The notes: generated by a model not told the origin, from the letters alone. DNA of 64,000 nt from Streptomyces polyasparticus (GCF_014493765.1 NZ_JACTVJ010000001.1:372001-436000), one strand, 5' to 3'. Positions 17,701-26,587 are shown, numbered from the stretch's first letter. A program made the numbers and translations.

Positions 17701-18593
17701 CGGACGATGTCCTCGTAGGCCTGCCAGAACTCGAAGAAGTTCAGGGTCTCGGCCTTCTTGATGCCCGCCACCACGAGCTGGCGGTCGCCGTTCGGCTTCA
17801 CCAGGTCGATGGCCAGACCGAAGTTGACGTGCTCCGGCTTGACCAGGGTCGGCTTGCCGTCCTTGACCGCGTAGTGCCAGTTCATCGACGGCATGGCCTT
17901 GATGGCCTGCACCATCGCGTACCCGATGAGGTGCGTGAAGGAGACCTTCCCGCCGCGGGCGCGCTTGAGGTGGTTGTTGATGACGATGCGGTTGTCGAAG
18001 AGCAGCTTCACCGGGACGGCGCGCACCGAGGTCGCGGTGGGCACCTCGAGGGAAGCGTCCATGTTCTTCGCGACGGCGGCGGCGGGACCGCGCAGGGTGA
18101 TCAGCTCGGGGCCCTCGGCGGGCTCTGCCGCGGGGGCCGCCTTGGCGGCCGGCTTCGCGGCGGCGGGCGCGGCCTGAGCCGCGGGCTTCGCCTGAGCCGG
18201 AGCGGGGGCGGGCACGGCGGCGGGCGCCGGGGCCTGCGCCGGGGCGGCCGCCTGGACGGGCGCGGCCGGAGCCTGTGCCTGGACCGGGGCGGGCGCCGAG
18301 GTGCCTGCGGGAGCGCTCGGGGCCGGTGCGGCCGTGGTGCTGCCCGCAGCCCCCGCGGCTGCGTCAGAGGCGGAGCTCTCCGTCTTCAGCGGGGCGGCGG
18401 CGTTGGCGCCGCCCGGCTTGTAGTCGGCGAAGAAGTCCCACCAGGCACGGTCGACCGAATTCGGGTCCTGGAGGTACTGCTGATAGATCTCGTCGACGAG
18501 CCACTCATTGGGACCGAACGCGGCAGCAGGGTTCTTCCCCTGCCCCGTTTGATCGGTCGTGGTGCTCGAGTTACTGGGGGACTGTGGCGACAC
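14748..18593 (-). CDS. kgd: multifunctional 2-oxoglutarate dehydrogenase/decarboxylase E1 with E2 succinyltransferase domain
   Basis: A 1281-aa protein with the actinobacterial fused layout. The N-terminal segment has '[21 protein letters not shown]'. A roughly 100-aa Ala/Pro/Gln linker follows, then an E2 acyltransferase domain with '[18 protein letters not shown]' (the Kgd form of the HxxxD active site; no lipoyl domain). The C-terminal E1 domain is thiamine-dependent, with '[20 protein letters not shown]', '[17 protein letters not shown]' and 'NNQVGFT'. It converts 2-oxoglutarate toward succinyl-CoA in the TCA cycle with a separate E3; in relatives GarA regulates it. GTG 18593 gives the usual start (SPQSPSN); an in-frame GTG at 18620 is possible. 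Bases 18594-18879 upstream hold nothing I can name. Confidence 0.93.
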   Translation of the reverse strand: MSPQSPSNSSTTTDQTGQGKNPAAAFGPNEWLVDEIYQQYLQDPNSVDRAWWDFFADYKPGGANAAAPLKTESSASDAAAGAAGSTTAAPAPSAPAGTSAPAPVQAQAPAAPVQAAAPAQAPAPAAVPAPAPAQAKPAAQAAPAAAKPAAKAAPAAEPAEGPELITLRGPAAAVAKNMDASLEVPTATSVRAVPVKLLFDNRIVINNHLKRARGGKVSFTHLIGYAMVQAIKAMPSMNWHYAVKDGKPTLVKPEHVNFGLAIDLVKPNGDRQLVVAGIKKAETLNFFEFWQAYEDIVRRARNGKLTMEDFTGVTCSLTNPGGLGTVHSVPRLMSGQSVIMGVGSMDYPAEFQGTSQDTLNKLGISKVMTLTSTYDHRVIQGAASGEFLRIVANLLLGEGEFFDEIFKALRIPYEPVRWLKDIDASHDDDVTKAARVFELIHSYRVRGHVMADTDPLEYRQRKHPDLDITEHGLTLWDLEREFAVGGFAGKSMMKLRDILGVLRDSYCRTTGLEFMHIQDPKQRKWLQDRIERPHSKPEREEQLRILRRLNAAEAFETFLQTKYVGQKRFSLEGGESVIPLLDAVIDSAAESRLDEVVIGMAHRGRLNVLANIVGKSYAQIFREFEGNLDPKSMHGSGDVKYHLGAAGTFTGLDGEQIKVSLVANPSHLEAVDPVLEGVARAKQDIINKGGTDFTVLPVAIHGDAAFAGQGVVAETLNMSQLRGYRTGGTVHIVINNQVGFTAAPESSRSSMYATDVARMIEAPIFHVNGDDPEAVVRVARLAFEFRQAFNKDVVIDLICYRRRGHNESDNPAFTQPLMYDLIDKKRSVRKLYTESLIGRGDITLEEAEQALQDYQGQLEKVFTEVREATSHPAPSEVPGTEAAFPVSLTTAISQEVVKRIAESQVNIPDHITVHPRLLPQLQRRAAMVEDGTIDWGMGETLAIGSLLLEGVPVRLAGQDSRRGTFGQRHAVLIDRETGEDYTPLLYLSEDQARYNVYDSLLSEYAAMGFEYGYSLARPEALVMWEAQFGDFVNGAQTVVDEFISSAEQKWGQHSGVTLLLPHGYEGQGPDHSSARPERFLQMCAQDNMTVAMPTLPSNYFHLLRWQVHNPHHKPLVVFTPKSMLRLKAAASKAEEFTTGGFRPVIGDSYVDPAAVRKVVFCAGKVYYDLEAERQKRGITDTAIIRIERLYPLPGAELQAEIAKFPNAAKYIWAQEEPANQGAWPFIALNLIDHLDLAVGADIPHDERLRRISRPHGSSPAVGSAKRHQAEQEQLMAEVFEA

Positions 18594-18879
18594 GGCGGTA
18601 ACCGCCCTCTTCCGCTTCACAAGGTGATGGACAGCGGGAATAAAGGCTACGCCTCCCGGGCCGAGAGGTGCAGACCGGGCGGGCCTTCCGTCACGTAAGT
18701 CACATCACAGGACGTGTTTCGGTGCGCGAAATGGCGGGAAACAAGCGAGGTTCCGCTAAGCGAGGGCAGGGGAACATACGGCTGCGCCCGTCGGGACACG
18801 CACCCTTGGCCGGACCGCACGTCGATCAGGCGAACTCCGGTGAACGCAGTTCGAAGATCCTGTGCGCCCGTTTCGAACC

Positions 18880-20157
18880 CTACGTCAACTCACTGCGCGT
18901 CCGGGGCCCCGGAAGACTGACCTGTATCCGGCAGCCCCGTACGGATTCGGCCACGCCGATCCGGCCACCGTGCAGATCGACCGCCCAGCGCGCGATGGCC
19001 AGGCCCAGACCCGTACCGCCGTCGCTGGATTTCTTGTCCGCGTGGCTGCCGCGGTTGAACCGCTCGAAGACCCGGTGCCACTCGGAGCGCGGGATGCCGG
19101 GCCCCTCGTCGAGCACCTCCAGTTCCAGGGAGTCCGGTGCCTCGCCGCGGCGCGCGCGGACCGTGACCCGGCCGTGCGGGGGCGAGTGCTTGACCGCGTT
19201 GTCGATGAGGTTGGCGACGACCTGGTGCAGGCGCTCGGCGTCCGCGTGCGCGGTCAGCTCGGGCGGGGTCACGTCCAGGTGCAGATGCACGTCGGTACGG
19301 GTGTGCCGCCCCGAACCCGACGGCATGCCGCGGCGCTGCGAGGCGACCATGTTGGCCTCCTTCAGGACGCCGGAGAGATACGGCCAGACCTCGAAGCGCC
19401 GCGCCTTCAGCTGGACCACACCGTTGTCGAGGCGGGAGAGGTCGAGCAGGGTCTCGACGAGCCGGCCCAGGCGCTCGGTCTGCTTGAGCGCGGTGCGCAT
19501 GGTCTCGGGGTCGGCGGCCGAGACACCGTCGACCACGTTCTCCAGGACGGCGCGCAGCGCGGCGATCGGCGTGCGCAGCTCGTGCGAGACATTCGCCACG
19601 AGCTCCTTGCGGTGCCGGTCCTGGGCTTCCAGGTCGTCGGCCATGCGGTTGATCGTCTGCGCGAGGTCGCCGAGCTCGTCACGTCGGTCGGCGCCGGAGA
19701 CCCGGCGGGTGTAGTCGCCGTGCGAGATGGAGCGGGCGACCGTGGTCATCTCGTCCAGGGGTGCGGTCAGCGAGTGCGCCACGAACTGGGTGATCAGCAG
19801 GGTCGCGATCACCGAGAAGACCGTGATGAAGCGCAGCTCCGTCTTGGTCTGTATGGCGATCATCAGCAGCCCGGTGGTGATCAGTACGGAGATCACCACG
19901 AGCGTGCCGAGCTTGGTCTTGATGGAGAACGGCCGCAGATCCTGCAGCGAGGCCATCAACCGGGTCAGGAGCGGCCCCTGGCGCGCGCGGCCGGTGGCCT
20001 GCGCGCGGCTGCGGGCCGCGCGGGCCCGGTGCTCGAGCCGCTCGGTGCGCCGGCTCAGCCGCTCGGAGCGGCGGCGCACCATGGCGGACCACCACAGGAG
20101 CAGCTGCGACCACCACAGCAGGGCGGTGGCCAGCGGGCGCGTCAGGACGCCTTTCAC
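18880..20157 (-). CDS. two-component sensor histidine kinase beside kgd
   Basis: A 425-aa kinase. A short hydrophobic start ('LATALLWWSQLLLWWSAM') is followed by a basic region, two TM segments about residues 82-125 with almost no external loop, HAMP ('HSLTAPLDEMTTVARSIS'), HisKA with 'NVSHELRTPIAALRAVL' and a HATPase with 'NLIDNAVKHS', 'DEGPGIP' and 'GTGLGLAIARW'. The lack of an external domain suggests it senses the membrane or an internal signal. GTG overlaps the regulator stop (GTGA). This pair beside kgd is, from memory, a conserved streptomycete neighbourhood. Confidence 0.92.
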   Translation of the reverse strand: MKGVLTRPLATALLWWSQLLLWWSAMVRRRSERLSRRTERLEHRARAARSRAQATGRARQGPLLTRLMASLQDLRPFSIKTKLGTLVVISVLITTGLLMIAIQTKTELRFITVFSVIATLLITQFVAHSLTAPLDEMTTVARSISHGDYTRRVSGADRRDELGDLAQTINRMADDLEAQDRHRKELVANVSHELRTPIAALRAVLENVVDGVSAADPETMRTALKQTERLGRLVETLLDLSRLDNGVVQLKARRFEVWPYLSGVLKEANMVASQRRGMPSGSGRHTRTDVHLHLDVTPPELTAHADAERLHQVVANLIDNAVKHSPPHGRVTVRARRGEAPDSLELEVLDEGPGIPRSEWHRVFERFNRGSHADKKSSDGGTGLGLAIARWAVDLHGGRIGVAESVRGCRIQVSLPGPRTRSELT

Positions 20158-20891
20158 GGCGTCGGCGTCTCCAGGGCGTAGCCCACTCCGTGCACCGTAC
20201 GGATCCGCTCGGCGCCGATCTTGCGGCGCAGCGCCTTGATGTGGCTGTCGACGGTCCGGGTGCCGGAGGCGTCGGCCCAGTCCCACACCTCGGCGAGCAG
20301 CTGCTCACGCGAGAGCACGGCGCGCGGGGTGTTCGCCAGGCAGACGAGGAGATCGAACTCGGTCGGCGTGAGATGCACGTCCTCGCTGCGCACGCGGACG
20401 CGGCGCTGAGCGTGGTCGATCTCCAGCTCGCCGAGCCGGAGTATCCCCGAGCGCGGAGTGGTCGCGGCGAGCGCGGCCCGCTCGACACGGCGCAGGAGCA
20501 CATGCACGCGCGCCGCCAACTCCCGCATGGAGAACGGCTTCGTCATGTAGTCGTCCGCGCCGACCCCGAGCCCGACCAGCATGTCGGTCTCGTCGTCACG
20601 CGCGGTCAGCATGAGCACCGGCACCGGCCGCTGCGCCTGGACGCGACGGCAGACCTCGAGGCCGTCGAAGCCCGGCAGCATGATGTCGAGGATCAGCAGA
20701 TCCGGCTGCCAGGCCTCGGCGGTGTCGACCGCCGCGGGACCGTCTCCGGCCGTCTGCACTAGGAAACCCTCGGCACGCAGCCGGGCGCTGATCGCGTCGA
20801 CGATCGTGGCGTCGTCCTCGACCACGAGGACCCGCCGCTGGGCGCCCGGCATGGCAGCCGTGCCGTTGTGGGAGGTGTGTGTCTGCTCCAT
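20154..20891 (-). CDS. OmpR-family response regulator beside kgd
   Basis: A 245-aa protein. After about 20 flexible residues comes the receiver ('VLVVEDDATIVDAI', phospho-acceptor Asp in 'LLILDIMLPGFDG', Lys in 'MTKPFSM') and a winged helix with 'LTPTEFDLLVCLANTP', 'TVDSHIKALRRKIG' and 'VHGVGYALE'. It is translation-coupled to the downstream kinase. ATG 20891 ('MEQTHTSHNG') is chosen over the upstream ATG at 20981, which would add 30 unrelated residues. Its targets are not shown by the sequence. Confidence 0.92.
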   Translation of the reverse strand: MEQTHTSHNGTAAMPGAQRRVLVVEDDATIVDAISARLRAEGFLVQTAGDGPAAVDTAEAWQPDLLILDIMLPGFDGLEVCRRVQAQRPVPVLMLTARDDETDMLVGLGVGADDYMTKPFSMRELAARVHVLLRRVERAALAATTPRSGILRLGELEIDHAQRRVRVRSEDVHLTPTEFDLLVCLANTPRAVLSREQLLAEVWDWADASGTRTVDSHIKALRRKIGAERIRTVHGVGYALETPTP

Positions 20892-21029
20892 GGCCCGCCC
20901 CTGGGATACGCCTTCGTTGTCCGTAGCTGCTCCGACGCGGCAGCTTCGCGCAGAGCACTCGGCTCCGTGTTCCGCACGCAAAGATCCGCGTTGTCGGTCA
21001 GCAGCGTACGGGCAGTTACACCCCCGCGG

Positions 21030-21737
21030 CTATGCGGCCCTGATCGCGAGATGGACCACGTCGGGGACGCCGCGGACAACGGGGATCTCTTCCGTACGTA
21101 CGTTGCTGAATCCGGCATTCCGCAACGACTCTTCGAAATCCCCTGACGGCTGCGCGGACCAAATGGCAAGAACCCCACCGGAGTTGAGCATCCTGGCGCA
21201 AGCGGCCAGTCCTTGCGGAGAGTAAAGGGAGTGGTTTCCCTCGGTAACCGTCCAGTCGGGACCGTTGTCGATGTCGAGGCAGAGTGCGTCGTACCTCTCA
21301 TTGCGGTCGTGCACGTACGCGAGGAGATCGGCCTCGATGATCCGGGTCCGCCTGTCGGCCAGCGCTTTGCCTGAAATGTCGTACAGCGGACCGTTTTGAT
21401 GCCACTCGATGATCGCCCGCTCCCGCTCCACCACATCGATCCGCGCCCACCGCTCGTCGGCCGCGGCATGCACGAGCGAGAAACCGACACCGAGCCCGCC
21501 GATCAGCACGCTCGGCCGCGCGCGATCGCGGGGAAGAGCGTCGCGGGCCGCATCGACGAGCAGCCGCTCGGAGCGCCCGTCGGAGGTGTCCATCAGGAAC
21601 ACCCCGTTGGCGATGATCTGCAGCAACTCACCATGGCGGCGCAGGACCACTTCGCCGTGGGGGCCGGTGCGGCGGTCGAGTACGAGGGGGGCTGCGGTGC
21701 TTTCGGTCGGGTCGTTTGGTTCGTACGAGACGTGCAT
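21030..21737 (-). CDS. spermine/spermidine synthase-like methyltransferase-fold protein
   Basis: A 235-aa protein of the polyamine-synthase fold. An N-terminal beta-domain ('GEVVLRRHGELLQIIANGVFLMD') precedes a Rossmann domain with 'VLIGGLGVGFSL', 'IDVVERERAIIEWH' (acidic end of strand 2), and 'YDALCLDIDNGPDW' where spermidine synthases carry the catalytic Asp. It is shorter than true SpeE, so polyamine synthesis is not assured. A -10-like CACAAT ends 6 nt before the ATG and no Shine-Dalgarno is seen, so it may be leaderless. Bases 20892-21029 hold no feature. Confidence 0.75.
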   Translation of the reverse strand: MHVSYEPNDPTESTAAPLVLDRRTGPHGEVVLRRHGELLQIIANGVFLMDTSDGRSERLLVDAARDALPRDRARPSVLIGGLGVGFSLVHAAADERWARIDVVERERAIIEWHQNGPLYDISGKALADRRTRIIEADLLAYVHDRNERYDALCLDIDNGPDWTVTEGNHSLYSPQGLAACARMLNSGGVLAIWSAQPSGDFEESLRNAGFSNVRTEEIPVVRGVPDVVHLAIRAA

Positions 21738-21785
21738 GAGGACATTGTGGCCGGTGACGGCGGTGCGGGCAGGGGGACTTGGAGG

Positions 21786-21834
21786 TCCGGGCCGTCAGGT
21801 GGGCTCCGACTCCGGGCCTCAGGTGGGCTCCGCC
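21786..21834. repeat. 24/25-bp direct duplication at a stop codon
   Basis: Bases 21786-21810 and 21811-21834 are near-identical (tccgggcc, one-base indel, tcaggtgggctccg). The second contains the stop (complement of 21819-21821) of the membrane protein gene; the first is an intergenic copy. Confidence 0.75.
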
Positions 21835-22460
21835 TTGGCGCCGCGCAGGGCGTACAGCGCCGTCCCTCCGGCGAACAGCACAGCCGCCACCGTCCAGGCC
21901 GCGTCCTGCGGCCCCGGCTGCATCGGCCACGCCCACCACTCGGCCGCGCCACCCGGCCGCAGGGGCGTGCGCAGATACACCGCGCCGATGTACGCGGACC
22001 CGGGCAGCCAGCTCAGCCGCGCACCGAGCACCGTCGCCGAAGCGGCCGCGATGCCCGTCGCGCCCAGGGTGGCGCGCACCATGGCCGCGGCGCCGAACAG
22101 ATCGGCGCGCCCCGGCACCGCGAGGGCGAGCGCCGCCGCGGCGAGCGCGGTGAGCGCGCCGATCTGGACCAGGCGCCACAGCCACCAGGGGCGGGCCGCG
22201 GTGCGGTCGAGTTCGGCGGAGTGCTCGTGCAGGCTCGTGCCGATGACGGCCGCGGCGAGCAGCGGAGCCGCCGCGATCACCGGGACGCGCCGCTCGAAGT
22301 CCAGGAACGAGGCCGGCCCGGCCGCACCCCACGCCGTGGCGAGGGCCAGACAGGCCAGGACCAGGAGCGCGAGCGGCAGGCCGCGCGAACGGGCGTACAG
22401 GAGACGGCCGTCGAGCCGTCCGGTCAGGGGCCAGGGGTTCACAGGAGTCGAGCTGTTCAC
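21819..22460 (-). CDS. membrane protein of ECF-sigma/ABC operon
   Basis: A 213-aa protein with about six hydrophobic segments, including 'GLPLALLVLACLALATAWGA', 'VPVIAAAPLLAAAVIGTSL', 'LVQIGALTALAAAALALAV' and 'AAWTVAAVLFAGGTALYAL'. It ends 'LRGAKAEPT' and has no recognisable family motif. Its GTG overlaps the previous stop (GTGA), so it is the last gene of the five-gene sigma operon. I infer it is a permease subunit or accessory of the ABC transporter two genes upstream. Confidence 0.75.
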   Translation of the reverse strand: MNSSTPVNPWPLTGRLDGRLLYARSRGLPLALLVLACLALATAWGAAGPASFLDFERRVPVIAAAPLLAAAVIGTSLHEHSAELDRTAARPWWLWRLVQIGALTALAAAALALAVPGRADLFGAAAMVRATLGATGIAAASATVLGARLSWLPGSAYIGAVYLRTPLRPGGAAEWWAWPMQPGPQDAAWTVAAVLFAGGTALYALRGAKAEPT

Positions 22461-23839
22461 AGGACGGGCACATCCTTCGGGTCGCAGGAGGCGCGGGCGG
22501 CGAAGAACTCGCTGAGCCAGGCGCGGCGTTCGGACTCGGACATGTCCGTCAGGCGCCGGCGGGCGGCACGGTCCGCCTCGATGTCGGCCAGCCACTCTTC
22601 GTCACCCCGATCGGCGGCCCACTGCTCTTCCTCCCGTTCCCTCGCGAGCAGGGTGCTGTCCTGGGCCAGCCAGTCGTCGACGGCGGCCTTGGTCCGCATG
22701 GCCCTCTCGTCACCCTTCGGCTCGTGGGGGCAGTCCCACTGCGACAGTGCGGTCGCGGCCTCCCGCCGATACAACCCCGGGCTGGAGATCTCCCCGCGCC
22801 GTGCGTGCCAGCCCAGCGGCCGCAGCATCGGCAACTGCGCCTCCTCGGGGCCCGGTTCGCCGGGCCCGTCCTCGAAACGCGCCGGCAGATTCCGTACGCC
22901 TTCGAGTCGCTCGATCATCGGAAGGAGTGCCGCCCGCACCTCGGGCAGCAGCCCGCCGGCCATGGCATTCACACAGATCGCGGGCCTGGTGGACGTGTCG
23001 CACACCTGCTGCCGTGTGACCGGATCGGTCCGCCACATACCGGGTCCGCCGTGGACGAGCAGAGCACCGCACAGCGCGGCCACGGACAGCGGCACCAGTA
23101 CGGCTGTACGGCGCACCGCCCCGTAGAGCAGGACGACGGCGAGGGCGAGGCCGGCCTGCCAGCCCGTCATGGCGAGCGGCTGCCACCACACCGGAAGCAC
23201 GGATTCGGAGGTGAACCCCGCGGCCGGGCTCAGCGCGAGCAGGCCGTCGGGTGCGCTGTTCGCGGTGAGCGCCAGGCCGGCATAGCCGCCGATCGCGACG
23301 AGCGGCGCCGCGAGCCGCCGGCGCACCAGGCGGCCGGCCACGTAACCGAGCAGCGCGCAGACGGTGAGGAACACGGCGTCCGCGAGCAGTACGCCGACGA
23401 CGGGGCCGCTGCCTCCCGCGTACGGCAGGTTCACCAGGAGGGCCGCGCCCGCCGCGAGCGCGTATCCGGCGACCGACCACAGCGCCACGGGCAGTGCCGC
23501 AGGCCAGAACTGGGCGAACGCGCCCCGCGCGGCCGTGGCTCTCAGGTCGAGGGTGCGCCTGCGGTGCTCGCGGCCGCCCTGCCAGCACCCGGCGGCGGCG
23601 GTCAGCGGGGAGCAGACCAGGGTGGCGGCGAGGTGCAGCAGGGTGCGTGTCTCGCCCCAACTGCTCATCCACTCGGCGGACTTCGCGGCCATCGCCAGCG
23701 ACATCGCGCAGAACACGACGAGACCGGCCAGCGGCGGGAAGCCGCGCAGGCACTCGGTGCGCAGGGGAGTGGGCGTGCGCCGCGCGTCCCTCGTCCGGGT
23801 CCGGGTCCGCGTCGGCTCGAGGAGGTCCGTATCGCTCAT
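22457..23839 (-). CDS. ABC transporter membrane protein with long C-terminal soluble tail
   Basis: A 460-aa protein. An Arg/Thr-rich start is followed by roughly six to seven TM segments within residues 30-260 ('LAGLVVFCAMSLAMAA', 'LAATLVCSPLTAAAGC', 'ALPVALWSVAGYALAAGAAL' and more). A soluble region of about 180 aa follows, with 'QQVCDTSTRPAICVNAMAG' and an acidic, charged helical end. The ATG overlaps the ATPase stop (ATGA). Position next to the ATPase makes it the likely permease. The soluble tail is unusual for an ABC-2 permease. Confidence 0.78.
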   Translation of the reverse strand: MSDTDLLEPTRTRTRTRDARRTPTPLRTECLRGFPPLAGLVVFCAMSLAMAAKSAEWMSSWGETRTLLHLAATLVCSPLTAAAGCWQGGREHRRRTLDLRATAARGAFAQFWPAALPVALWSVAGYALAAGAALLVNLPYAGGSGPVVGVLLADAVFLTVCALLGYVAGRLVRRRLAAPLVAIGGYAGLALTANSAPDGLLALSPAAGFTSESVLPVWWQPLAMTGWQAGLALAVVLLYGAVRRTAVLVPLSVAALCGALLVHGGPGMWRTDPVTRQQVCDTSTRPAICVNAMAGGLLPEVRAALLPMIERLEGVRNLPARFEDGPGEPGPEEAQLPMLRPLGWHARRGEISSPGLYRREAATALSQWDCPHEPKGDERAMRTKAAVDDWLAQDSTLLAREREEEQWAADRGDEEWLADIEADRAARRRLTDMSESERRAWLSEFFAARASCDPKDVPVL

Positions 23840-24630
23840 CGGGTCACCCCGGCGGCGCTGGGGGCCGTGGCGCGGTGGTGGCGCAGGGCCGCGGTGTAGC
23901 CGCGCTCGATGGGGTGGTCGCCCGCCTCGGCGGGATCGGCGCCGAGCGCCGCCAGCTGCTCGGTCGTGCCGCGGTATGCGACCCGGCCCTCGGCGAGCAG
24001 CGTCACCTCCGTACAGGCCGCTGCCACATCCTCGACGAGATGCGTCGATACGAGGACGGCCGCGTCCCGGCCGACGTCGCGGAGCAACTCGCGGAACTCC
24101 ACGCGCTGTTCGGGGTCGAGGCCCGCGGTGGGCTCGTCGAGCAGGAGGACGTCGGGCTCGTTGACCAGGGCCTGGGCGATGCCGGCGCGGCGCAGCATGC
24201 CGCCGCTCAGCGTCTTCATCCTCGCGTCGGCGCGGTCGCCGAGCCCGACGCGTTCCAGGGCCCGCTCGACCGCGGCCCCGGTGGTCTCGCGCGACAGCTC
24301 CTTGAGCCACGCGACGTAGGCGACGAACTCCCGCACGGTGAAGCCGGGATAGAACCCGAAGTCCTGCGGCAGATATCCCAGCCTGCGGCGTACCGCGGGC
24401 AGTGCGCGGCGGTCGGCGAGGTCGTGGCCGAGGACTTCCACGCGGCCGGCGGTCGCCGGGGCGACGGTGGCGAGGACGCGGATGAGGGAGGTCTTCCCGG
24501 CGCCGTTCGGCCCGAGCAGACCGTGGACTCCGCGCTCGAAGTCGAGGGTGAGGGCGTCGAGGGCGAGGGTCTTGCGGTGGTGGACGGTCAAGGCGGAGAG
24601 GGAGATGTGCGGACGCGGGGGCAGCGGCAT
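23836..24630 (-). CDS. ABC transporter ATP-binding protein (ABC-2 type)
   Basis: A 264-aa ATPase: Walker A 'GLLGPNGAGKTSLIR' (about residue 38), Q-loop 'LGYLPQDFGFYPGFTV', signature 'LSGGMLRRAGIAQAL' (about 140), Walker B 'VLLLDEPTAGLDPEQR', and switch 'STHLVED'. The 'GPNGAGKT' and 'LDPEQR' forms are usual in ABC-2 exporters and ABC transporters tied to resistance. AGGAAG precedes the ATG. It is third in the sigma operon and probably energises the two membrane proteins after it. Confidence 0.92.
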   Translation of the reverse strand: MPLPPRPHISLSALTVHHRKTLALDALTLDFERGVHGLLGPNGAGKTSLIRVLATVAPATAGRVEVLGHDLADRRALPAVRRRLGYLPQDFGFYPGFTVREFVAYVAWLKELSRETTGAAVERALERVGLGDRADARMKTLSGGMLRRAGIAQALVNEPDVLLLDEPTAGLDPEQRVEFRELLRDVGRDAAVLVSTHLVEDVAAACTEVTLLAEGRVAYRGTTEQLAALGADPAEAGDHPIERGYTAALRHHRATAPSAAGVTR

Positions 24631-24682
24631 GGGGCTTCCTGGGGAATGGGGTGCGGAGGGAGGTACGGAGGCAGCGCGGCCG

Positions 24683-25714
24683 TCAGGCGCGAGGGCCGTG
24701 CGCCGTGGTGTGGTCGAAGGCGGCGTGGTCGAAGGCGGTGCGGCGCAGGGCGAGTGCGCCCGCGCAGAGGGCGGCGGCCAGGGCCCAGCCGGCCTGTGCG
24801 CCGAGGCCGTTCACGTATCGCGAGAGGCTCTCGGTGAGGGCGTGGGCCGAGGCCTGGGCCTGTGCGTAGTCCCGCGGCGGGCGGGCGGCGAGCGCGGGCA
24901 GGCCCACGGCGAGCAGCCAGCCGGTACCGGTCACCGCCGCCGCGATCCTGCAGTCGAGGACGGTGGCGAGCGCGAGCGTGCCGAGCGTCAGCGCGAGCCC
25001 GGGCAGCAGCCATGCGGCGGCGGCAGGGCCGCCCTGTCCTGCGGGCAGCAGCGCGCCCGTGACGGTCAGGAGCGGCACGCAGACGGCGAGCGCGACGGCG
25101 GTACGGGTAAGGAGCAGCCGCAGCCCGCCGCGCGGACTGGCCGCGGCGATCTCGTACAGCGGATCGACGCCCCTGCCGTACGAGACGGCCACGGCGGCGA
25201 CCGGCAGCACGGGCGCGAGCGCCAGCAGGGCGCTGCGGGGCACGTCGACGCCCGTGCCGTACGCGAGGGCGAGCGCCGCCGTGATGAGCAGGAGAAGCGA
25301 GGCGAGCCAGGAGCCGCGGAGGGCGGGGCCGGTGGACCACCAGGGGCGGTGCCTGTGCGTGGGGGAGGCGGGTGAACGCAGGAAGCTCGTACGTCTGGTG
25401 TGGGGGGCGGGGGCGGGCAGGCCCGGGAGTTCGGCGCGTGCGGCGGGAGCCGGGAGCAGGCCGGGAAGTCCGGTGTGTGGGGCCGGGGTGCGGCACAGGC
25501 CGAGGAGTGCGGTGCGTGAGGCGGCGAGGAGCGGGCCCGCGTCCGTTGCGCGTACCGCCGCCGAGACCCGGGCCGCGCAGGGCCCGCAGACCTCGACGTG
25601 GGTCTCGACCGACCAGGCGTCGGGCTCGGCGAGGGAGTGCGTGGCGTATCCGTCGACGAGCGCGTCCGTGAGATGCCAGGGCTGGGGGCCGCGGTGTGCT
25701 GCAGGGATGTTCAT
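24683..25714 (-). CDS. membrane protein with N-terminal zinc-finger (anti-sigma type)
   Basis: A 343-aa protein. Residues 1-55 hold a ZAS-like anti-sigma motif, 'SVETHVEVCGPCAARV' (HxxxCxxC, His near 38). A Pro-rich linker to about 120 is followed by six or so TM segments ('GSWLASLLLLITAALAL', 'ALLALAPVLPVAAVAV', 'TAVALAVCVPLLTVTGALL' and others). The gene starts at the stop of the ECF sigma gene (ATGA). I infer that the finger holds the sigma factor at the membrane, and that the polytopic part transmits a signal linked to the transporter. Confidence 0.82.
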   Translation of the reverse strand: MNIPAAHRGPQPWHLTDALVDGYATHSLAEPDAWSVETHVEVCGPCAARVSAAVRATDAGPLLAASRTALLGLCRTPAPHTGLPGLLPAPAARAELPGLPAPAPHTRRTSFLRSPASPTHRHRPWWSTGPALRGSWLASLLLLITAALALAYGTGVDVPRSALLALAPVLPVAAVAVSYGRGVDPLYEIAAASPRGGLRLLLTRTAVALAVCVPLLTVTGALLPAGQGGPAAAAWLLPGLALTLGTLALATVLDCRIAAAVTGTGWLLAVGLPALAARPPRDYAQAQASAHALTESLSRYVNGLGAQAGWALAAALCAGALALRRTAFDHAAFDHTTAHGPRA

Positions 25715-26247
25715 ACGGTGCCTCCCAGTGCGGCGCGCAAGGCGCGGCGGGCGCGCAGCGCGCGGGTCTTGACCGTGCCCTCGGGGATGCCGAGGAGGGC
25801 GGCGGCCTCGCGGGTGGTGAGGCCGTCGACGACGGTGGCGCGCAGGACGTCGCGGAGTTCGAGGGAGATGGTGGCGAGAGCGGTGCCGACGTCGCCGTAT
25901 TCGAGCCCGGCGAGGACGCGTTCCTCGGCCGAGGGGGCGTCGGCGGGCTCCTCGTGGGCGATGCGGTCGGCCCGGGCCTGGGCGCGGCGGGTGTCGACGA
26001 GCCTGCGGGCGGCGATGACCCAGAGCCAGCCGCCGGCCTCGTCGCCCTGGTGGCTCGCGGCCGAGCGCCAGACCGTGAGGAAGGTGTCCTGCAGGACCTC
26101 GCGCACGGTTTCGGGGTCGGTGCAGCGGCGGGTGAGGCGGGCGTGCAGCCAGCCGGCGTGCCGGTCGTGGAGGACGGCGAGGGCGTCGGCGTCGCCGCGG
26201 GCGACGGCGCGTATCAGCGTGGCGTCGTCGGCCTGGTCTCCCCTCAT
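25711..26247 (-). CDS. ECF-type RNA polymerase sigma factor
   Basis: A 178-aa sigma factor. Region 2 (about residues 10-80) has 'LIRAVARGDADALAVLHDRH' and 'ETVREVLQDTFLTVWRSA' with the core-binding and -10 motifs; region 4 (about 120-175) has 'LRDVLRATVVDGLTTREAAALLGIPEGTVKTRALRARRAL', given here in part. It heads the operon with the zinc-finger protein and ABC genes. ATG 26247 is used; GTG 26265 adds six residues and neither has a clear Shine-Dalgarno. ECF factors usually autoregulate, but I could not identify a -35/-10 pair with confidence. Confidence 0.9.
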   Translation of the reverse strand: MRGDQADDATLIRAVARGDADALAVLHDRHAGWLHARLTRRCTDPETVREVLQDTFLTVWRSAASHQGDEAGGWLWVIAARRLVDTRRAQARADRIAHEEPADAPSAEERVLAGLEYGDVGTALATISLELRDVLRATVVDGLTTREAAALLGIPEGTVKTRALRARRALRAALGGTV

Positions 26248-26303
26248 GGGGCGGAAGAGTCTCACGTGGTGCTTATCGGTGGTGGTGGGCGGTCCGGTTC
26301 ATT

Positions 26304-26430
26304 CCAGCCCCTCCGGCGTTTGAGGAGATCCGAACGAAGTTCGGATGCCGGGGGTCCGGGGCGAAGCCCCGGTTTCGGGAAGGGGCGGGGTGGGGGAGAG
26401 AGGCCCCCCGCAGGCGCACGCGGCCCGCAC
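26304..26430 (+). repeat. intergenic two-hairpin element, copy C
   Basis: Core ccagcccctccggcgtttga, stem ATCCGAAC-GAA-GTTCGGAT (26328-26346), stem CCGGGGC-GAA-GCCCCGG (26356-26372), then cgggaaggggcgggg and a cgcaggcgcac block. It shares almost all of its length with copy D. It fills much of the 340-bp gap between divergent genes; the rest (to 26587) is low-complexity and holds a possible -10 TATCCT at 26545. Confidence 0.85.
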
Positions 26431-26587
26431 CCGGCGACGACACCGCACCAGTGCCGAGACCGCCCGCAGCGACAAGGCCCGCACGGCGACGAGGCCCCGC
26501 CCGGCAAGGAAGCCGCGCACGGCAAGGAACGCCCGCCCGCCGACATATCCTGACCGCACACCCCTGCCGCACGACCGAGAGGCCCCC

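Noticed and set aside
14640-18698. A 1352-codon open frame on the plus strand
   Set aside because: It is antisense to kgd and made of Arg/Leu/Val/Asp-rich sequence typical of shadow frames in G/C-rich DNA; kgd shows clear motifs throughout.
18594-18879. Search for a tRNA or small RNA in the kgd upstream gap
   Set aside because: No cloverleaf, no CCA end and no clear terminator hairpin was found.
22457-24310. Long minus-strand frame starting at 24310 for the ABC membrane protein
   Set aside because: The upstream 157 codons are antisense-like and overlap the ATPase gene in another frame; ATG 23839 overlaps the ATPase stop and begins the membrane protein.
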